A stretch of DNA of 36,622 nucleotides from Burkholderiales bacterium (GTDB taxonomy: Bacteria; Pseudomonadota; Gammaproteobacteria; Burkholderiales; Ga0077523). Positions 32,849 through 36,622 of the stretch are shown in pieces. The notes beneath the pieces were generated by a model that saw nothing but the letters and a program-made list of their open reading frames with translations, was not told the DNA's origin and ran no database searches. Each line of letters opens with the position of its first letter. The first letter of the stretch is position 1. Location: the NCBI GenBank assembly GCA_022843925.1, contig JALHMS010000003.1:299888-336509 (forward strand). Reading direction: 5' to 3'. Made by a program: the position numbers and the translations under genes.

Positions 32849-33730
32849 ATGAATCGTGGTGTCGTTCTCGCCCTCACGGCGTATGTGCTGTGGGGCGCCT
32901 TCCCGCTCTACTTCAAGGCCGTGCAGAGCATCCCGCCCGCGGACATGCTCGCCCATCGCGTGCTCTGGTCGGCGGTCTTCGTCTGGGTGCTGCTGGCGGC
33001 GCAACGCCGCTGGCAATGGATCGAGCGTGTGTTCGCTGACCCTCGCGTGCTCGCAACGTTCACGCTGTCCGCGATCATGGTGTCGCTCAACTGGGGCGTC
33101 TACATCTACGCAGTGTCGGCCGGGCACATCGTCGACGCGAGTCTCGGCTACTTCATCAACCCCCTGATGAGCGTGATGCTCGGCGCCGTCGTGCTGCGCG
33201 AGCGGATGCGGCCGGTGCAGTGGTTCGCCATCGCATGCGCGGCGGTCGGCGTGCTTTGGCTCACGTGGATGGCGGGGCGGCCGCCGTGGATCGGGCTCGT
33301 GATCGCAGTCTCTTTCTCGGTGTACGGCCTGATCCGGAAGACCGCGCCGCTCGGATCGATGGAGGGGCTGATGCTCGAGACGGCGCTGCTCGCGCCGGTG
33401 GCGATCGCGTATCTCGTGTGGTTCACCGGCAACGCAGGCACTGCCTCGCCCTACGGCCCGTTCACGATGGTGTTGCTGGTGGCCGCTGCCGGTCCGGTGA
33501 CCGCCATGCCGCTCCTGCTCTTCGGGGCCGCGGCGCGGAAGATCCCGCTCTCCGTGCTCGGCGTGATCCAGTACGTCGCGCCCTCGCTGCAGTTCCTGCT
33601 CGCGATCTTCGTCTTCCACGAAGCCTTCGATCCGCACAAGGCCGTCGGCTACATCGCCATCTGGACAGGGCTCGCGGTGTTCACGGCCGAGGCAGTGTGG
33701 CTCGCATCGCGAAGACCGGCGACCGCCTGA
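32849..33730 (+). CDS. rarD: RarD, EamA-family transporter
   Basis: A 293-residue inner-membrane protein with about ten helices, the size of RarD. Diagnostic stretches are YVLWGAFPLYFKAVQSIP, LAHRVLWSAVFV, SLNWGVYIYAVSAGHIVDASLGYFI-type sequence across helices 3-4 and LQFLLAIFVFHEAFD. RarD belongs to the drug/metabolite transporter superfamily; E. coli rarD was linked to chloramphenicol sensitivity, but its natural substrate is unknown. ATG 32849 begins the first helix and is preferred over the longer open frame. It converges on mtfA with one nucleotide between stop codons. The 237-bp gap before it showed no clear promoter. Confidence 0.92.
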   Translation: MNRGVVLALTAYVLWGAFPLYFKAVQSIPPADMLAHRVLWSAVFVWVLLAAQRRWQWIERVFADPRVLATFTLSAIMVSLNWGVYIYAVSAGHIVDASLGYFINPLMSVMLGAVVLRERMRPVQWFAIACAAVGVLWLTWMAGRPPWIGLVIAVSFSVYGLIRKTAPLGSMEGLMLETALLAPVAIAYLVWFTGNAGTASPYGPFTMVLLVAAAGPVTAMPLLLFGAAARKIPLSVLGVIQYVAPSLQFLLAIFVFHEAFDPHKAVGYIAIWTGLAVFTAEAVWLASRRPATA

Positions 33731-33731
33731 T

Positions 33732-34526
33732 TCAGGAGGCGGTGACCGGGACCTCGCGGGCGCGTCGCAGCGGATCCTGCCGGTAGAAGAGACGCATCTG
33801 CTCGTAGACGGCGGGATACACGCCCGCGAGCACATCCGGCACCTCGAAGAACACCTCGCTCGCGACGGAGAAGAACTCGGCCGGGGACTCCGCAGCGTAC
33901 GGATCGATCTCCGTGTTCTCGCGCCGACGCACCCGCACGCCGTGATGATGGAAGGCATCCTCGAAGGCCGCGGACCACGCCCGGCGGTTCATGCCCCGGT
34001 GAAGCGGCGGGAAACCGTTCGCACTGCCGTTCAGCATGTCGAGCTTGTGGGCGAACTCGTGGATCACGACGTTGGCGGCGTCCTCGTCGCCCGCCTTCGC
34101 GACATCCGCCCACGACAGCACGACGGGCCCTTGCAGCCACGCCTCACCCAGGCGCCCCACCCGCTCCGTATGCACGACGCCGGCCTCGTCGGTCCAGGTC
34201 TGCTCGGGGAAGAACTCGTCGGGATAGACGATGACCTCCTCCCAGCCATCGTAGTAGTCGATGCCGAGTTCCAGCACGAGGATGCAGGCCTGCGCGGCGA
34301 TCGACACGCGCATCGCGTCGTCCAGCGTGTGTCCGCCGGCGGCCGTGATGGACTTCGTCGCCAGGAAGAGCCGGACGAGATCGCGCAGCTTCGCGCGCTC
34401 GGCGGGCCAGAGGGTGCGGGTGAACGCGAAATGGCGGACGGTGCGCCGCCAGAGGGCGTCGTCGAGCGGGACGCGGGCGATGAGCCGGGCGCGCCGCCAG
34501 TCGCGGAAGCGCTGGAGCAGGTTCAG
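33732..34526 (-). CDS. mtfA: MtfA (M90 zinc peptidase, Mlc titration factor) with probable CTG start
   Basis: A zinc metallopeptidase homologous to MtfA, which in E. coli binds the glucose repressor Mlc and cleaves peptides. The HExxH motif is His156-Glu157-Phe-Ala-His160 (VIHEFAHKLD), with the downstream AESPAEFFSVASEVFFE block. The first ATG in frame (34313) would remove about 71 residues that read as genuine MtfA sequence (RDWRRARLIARVPLDDALW, LWPAERAKLRDLVRLFLA). Upstream of it there is no ATG, GTG or TTG. CTG 34526, sharing two bases with the rmuC stop (CTGA), gives 264 residues, the normal length, with GGAG 11 nt upstream. I annotate that start as the best inference. Confidence 0.8.
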   Translation of the reverse strand: MNLLQRFRDWRRARLIARVPLDDALWRRTVRHFAFTRTLWPAERAKLRDLVRLFLATKSITAAGGHTLDDAMRVSIAAQACILVLELGIDYYDGWEEVIVYPDEFFPEQTWTDEAGVVHTERVGRLGEAWLQGPVVLSWADVAKAGDEDAANVVIHEFAHKLDMLNGSANGFPPLHRGMNRRAWSAAFEDAFHHHGVRVRRRENTEIDPYAAESPAEFFSVASEVFFEVPDVLAGVYPAVYEQMRLFYRQDPLRRAREVPVTAS

Positions 34527-36064
34527 GAAAGCGGCAGCTCCGGATCGGGTTCGTCGACCTGGGCGAGCACTTCCTCGATGCGCGCCATGTCGCCCGGCGC
34601 CTCGAGTTCCACGCGCTCGATCTGCGTGAAGCGGCGCACGATCTTGTCGCTGCTGATCTGCACCTGCTGGGCATCCTCGTGGGCCTGCCGGATGTGATCG
34701 GCCAGCTTCTTCATGCGCGCCTCGAAACGCCCGAAATCCTTCCCGAGCTTGCCCAGTTCGTCCTTGATGACGTGCACCTGCCGGCGCGTCTCGACATCCT
34801 TCATCACGGCGCGCGCCGTGTTCAGGACGGCCATCATCGTGGTCGGCGACACGATCCAGACGCGCCGCTGCATGGCGTGGTCGACCACCTCGGCGTGATA
34901 GGCGTGGATCTCCGCGAACACGGCCTCGGCCGGGATGAACATGACCGCGCCGTCGGAGGTCTCGCCCTCGATGATGTACTTCTCGGCGATGGCGTCGACG
35001 TGCTTCTTCACGTCGGCCCGGAAGGTCTTCTGCGCTTCGCGGCGATCGACGTCGCCCAACGTCCCGTCGAACATCCGGTGGTAGTTCTCGAGCGGGAACT
35101 TCGAATCGACCGCCACCATGCCCGTGGGCGGCGGCAGGATCAGGACGCAGTCTGCCCGCGCCCGGTTGGAGAGCGTGTACTGGAACTCGTAGGCGCTCGG
35201 CGGGAGGATGTTGCGCACGAGGTTCTCCAATTGCACCTCGCCGAAGGCACCGCGCGATCGCTTGTCGCCGAGCAGCTCCTGCAGGCTCACGACGTTGGTG
35301 GTGAGGCCGTCGATCTTCTTCTGCGCCTCGTCGATCGTCGCCAGGCGCGTCATCACGCTCGTGAACGTCTCGTTGGTCTTCTTGAAGCCTTCCTCCAGAC
35401 GCTCGCTGACCCGCCCCTGGATCTGCTCGAGACGCGCATCCGTGGTCCGAGTGAGCGTCTCCATGTTGGCGCCGAGTTGCAGCGACAGCGCCCGGACGCT
35501 GTCCTGCATGGTCTCGGACTGGACCCGCCCCTGCTCCGCCAGGGCGGCGAGGGACTTCTCCAGCATCTCGGAGCGCATCTCACCCAGGCGCGAGAGCACG
35601 GACTCCCGCAATTCGCCGAACTGCGCGAGCAACTGCTGACGAAGGTCAGCCACGTTGGCGAGGAGAGACTCGCGGTTGGCGGCGAGCTCCTGATTGGTGG
35701 AGATCTGGAGCGCGACGAGCGCATCGCGCGTCTGGCGGAGTTGCAGGTCGACCGTCGCGCGCAGCTGATCCGCACGCTCCGCGCTCCCGGTGTCGAGGCG
35801 ATGGAGTTGCTGGTCCACGGTGGTCCGCAACTGCTCGGCGCGCTCGGCACTCCCGGCAGCGAGACGATCACCGAGGCCCGTGAGTCCCGTCCCGAGATCC
35901 CGCAGCATCTCGCGATGACGGGCGTCGAGCGACTCGGTAAGACGCCGCTCCATCTCGACCTGCTCGCGGGTCTGCCGCTGCAGTCGGCCGGCAACGAAGA
36001 GCACCGCAACGATCAGGAGGATCGCGACGCCGAGGAACGTGATTTCGAAGGGGGAGAAGGCCAT
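34523..36064 (-). CDS. rmuC: RmuC-family DNA recombination protein
   Basis: A 513-residue protein with an N-terminal membrane helix (residues 6-26), a long charged coiled-coil (about 30-255, heptad-like ERAEQLR/ERADQLR repeats) and a C-terminal RmuC domain with GDKRSRGAFGEVQLE, MVAVDSKFPLENY and the nuclease-like core. RmuC was found to limit inversion at short repeats in E. coli and resembles restriction-endonuclease-fold nucleases. ATG 36064 begins the membrane helix, and no SD site precedes it. A TATACT -10 lies so close (complement of 36071-36076) that the message may be leaderless. mtfA follows with overlapping translation. The gene stands next to a large inverted-repeat array. Confidence 0.92.
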   Translation of the reverse strand: MAFSPFEITFLGVAILLIVAVLFVAGRLQRQTREQVEMERRLTESLDARHREMLRDLGTGLTGLGDRLAAGSAERAEQLRTTVDQQLHRLDTGSAERADQLRATVDLQLRQTRDALVALQISTNQELAANRESLLANVADLRQQLLAQFGELRESVLSRLGEMRSEMLEKSLAALAEQGRVQSETMQDSVRALSLQLGANMETLTRTTDARLEQIQGRVSERLEEGFKKTNETFTSVMTRLATIDEAQKKIDGLTTNVVSLQELLGDKRSRGAFGEVQLENLVRNILPPSAYEFQYTLSNRARADCVLILPPPTGMVAVDSKFPLENYHRMFDGTLGDVDRREAQKTFRADVKKHVDAIAEKYIIEGETSDGAVMFIPAEAVFAEIHAYHAEVVDHAMQRRVWIVSPTTMMAVLNTARAVMKDVETRRQVHVIKDELGKLGKDFGRFEARMKKLADHIRQAHEDAQQVQISSDKIVRRFTQIERVELEAPGDMARIEEVLAQVDEPDPELPLS

Positions 36065-36070
36065 GCGGCG

Positions 36071-36076
36071 AGTATA
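36071..36076 (-). promoter_or_regulatory. -10 element of rmuC, possible leaderless start
   Basis: TATACT on the minus strand (complement of 36071-36076) ends 6 nt before the rmuC ATG. The usual 6-7 nt from -10 to start would place the first transcribed base at or beside the A of ATG. There is no SD sequence and no convincing -35. Confidence 0.4.
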
Positions 36077-36158
36077 GCGGCGCGGTCCGCGGGGGCGCTG
36101 TAGGCGGCCCGATGTGACGCGACGGATTCCGAGCGCGGTGCTGGAGCAACTGGTTCTC

Positions 36159-36622
36159 GTGGGTCGAGCTACGCTCGACGCGGCGTCGCCATGGGCGCTG
36201 CGTCGCATGCAGGAGCGCGGGCGTCGGGCGGTAGCCCGACCCACGGGGAATCTGGAACCCGTCAGCGTCGCCAGACAGAGAGTTGTTCGTGGGTCGAGCT
36301 ACGCTCGACGCGGGGTCGCCATGGGCGCCGCGTCGCATCCAGGAGCGCGGGCGTCGGGCGATAGCCCGACCCACGGGGGAATCTGGAACCCGTACGCGGC
36401 GCTGTGCAGAGAGTTGTTCGTGGGTCGAGCTACGCTCGACGCGGCGTCGCCATGGGCGCCGCGTCGCATCCAGGAGCGCGGGCGTCGGGCGATAGCCCGA
36501 CCCACGGGGGAATCTGGAACCCGTACGCGGCGCTGTGCAGAGAGTTGTTCGTGGGTCGAGCTACGCTCGACGCGGCGTCGCCATGGGCGCCGCGTCGCAT
36601 CCAGGAGCGCGGGCGTCGGGCG
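36159..36622. repeat. Tandem array of 130-131-bp units with a second REP-pair family
   Basis: Units begin at 36159, 36289, 36420 and 36551; the last is cut by the window end. Each starts with a hairpin GTCGAGC-TAC-GCTCGAC after GTG and, about 62 bp on, has an inverted hairpin GTCGGGC-GATA-GCCCGAC followed by CCAC. The GTGGGTC heads face outward and form an 86-bp inverted pair (36159-36244, 36289-36374, 36420-36505). Between them is another 10-bp inverted repeat, CGACGCGGCG / CGCCGCGTCG. Units are joined by a roughly 45-bp linker. The sequence differs from the array at 1-530. Open frames here are repeat artefacts. Between 36077 and 36158 I see nothing else. Confidence 0.88.

Overview
The window is high-GC, densely coded bacterial DNA. 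Its mixture of molybdopterin-cofactor (Moco) genes, a SoxCD-type enzyme, rmuC, mtfA, rarD, crcB and REP-type hairpin repeats points to a proteobacterium. A beta- or gammaproteobacterium is most likely, but this is inference from gene content because no rRNA or other phylogenetic marker is present. No tRNA, rRNA, CRISPR array, prophage or transposase gene was seen.

Layout. Bases 1-530 are a tandem array of four 135-bp units, each holding an inverted pair of REP hairpins. Bases 553-3858 (minus strand) hold an HpaE-like aldehyde dehydrogenase and a chemoreceptor. Bases 4044-10899 (minus) form the most striking block: circularly permuted ATP-grasp, alpha-E protein, Anbu (proteasome-like peptidase) and a giant transglutaminase/DUF2126 protein. 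This conserved gene set is predicted to make and degrade a peptide-like product that is still unknown. An AT-rich promoter region with a 9-bp inverted repeat lies in front of it. Bases 11087-14518 (minus) look like a biuret/1-carboxybiuret degradation operon: BiuH-like hydrolase, AtzG, AtzE, AtzH and an FMN reductase. An AlgE-like outer-membrane barrel is transcribed divergently from it (14816-16216).

A LarA-family racemase (16292-17578) follows. The next gap, 17579-18001, contains a promoter, a structured ~160-nt RNA and a perfect intrinsic terminator, which together suggest an undescribed small RNA or an attenuator leader. Bases 18002-24022 carry an SDR-like protein, a HI0933-family flavoprotein, a methyltransferase, an HDOD protein, a benzoylformate-decarboxylase-like enzyme and a CrcB fluoride channel.

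Bases 24083-28528 are a Moco biosynthesis island. ModE-like, moaE, moaD and mobB run on the minus strand, divergent from moaA and moeA on the plus strand. Bases 28547-32611 (minus) hold soxC (a Moco enzyme) and soxD (cytochrome c), with a secreted ankyrin protein, a YjdF membrane protein and a 94-residue membrane protein. A local consumer of the cofactor therefore sits next to the genes that make it. The window ends with rarD, mtfA (which appears to need a non-standard start codon), rmuC (possibly leaderless) and a second, unrelated REP-pair array of 130-131-bp units running off the end.
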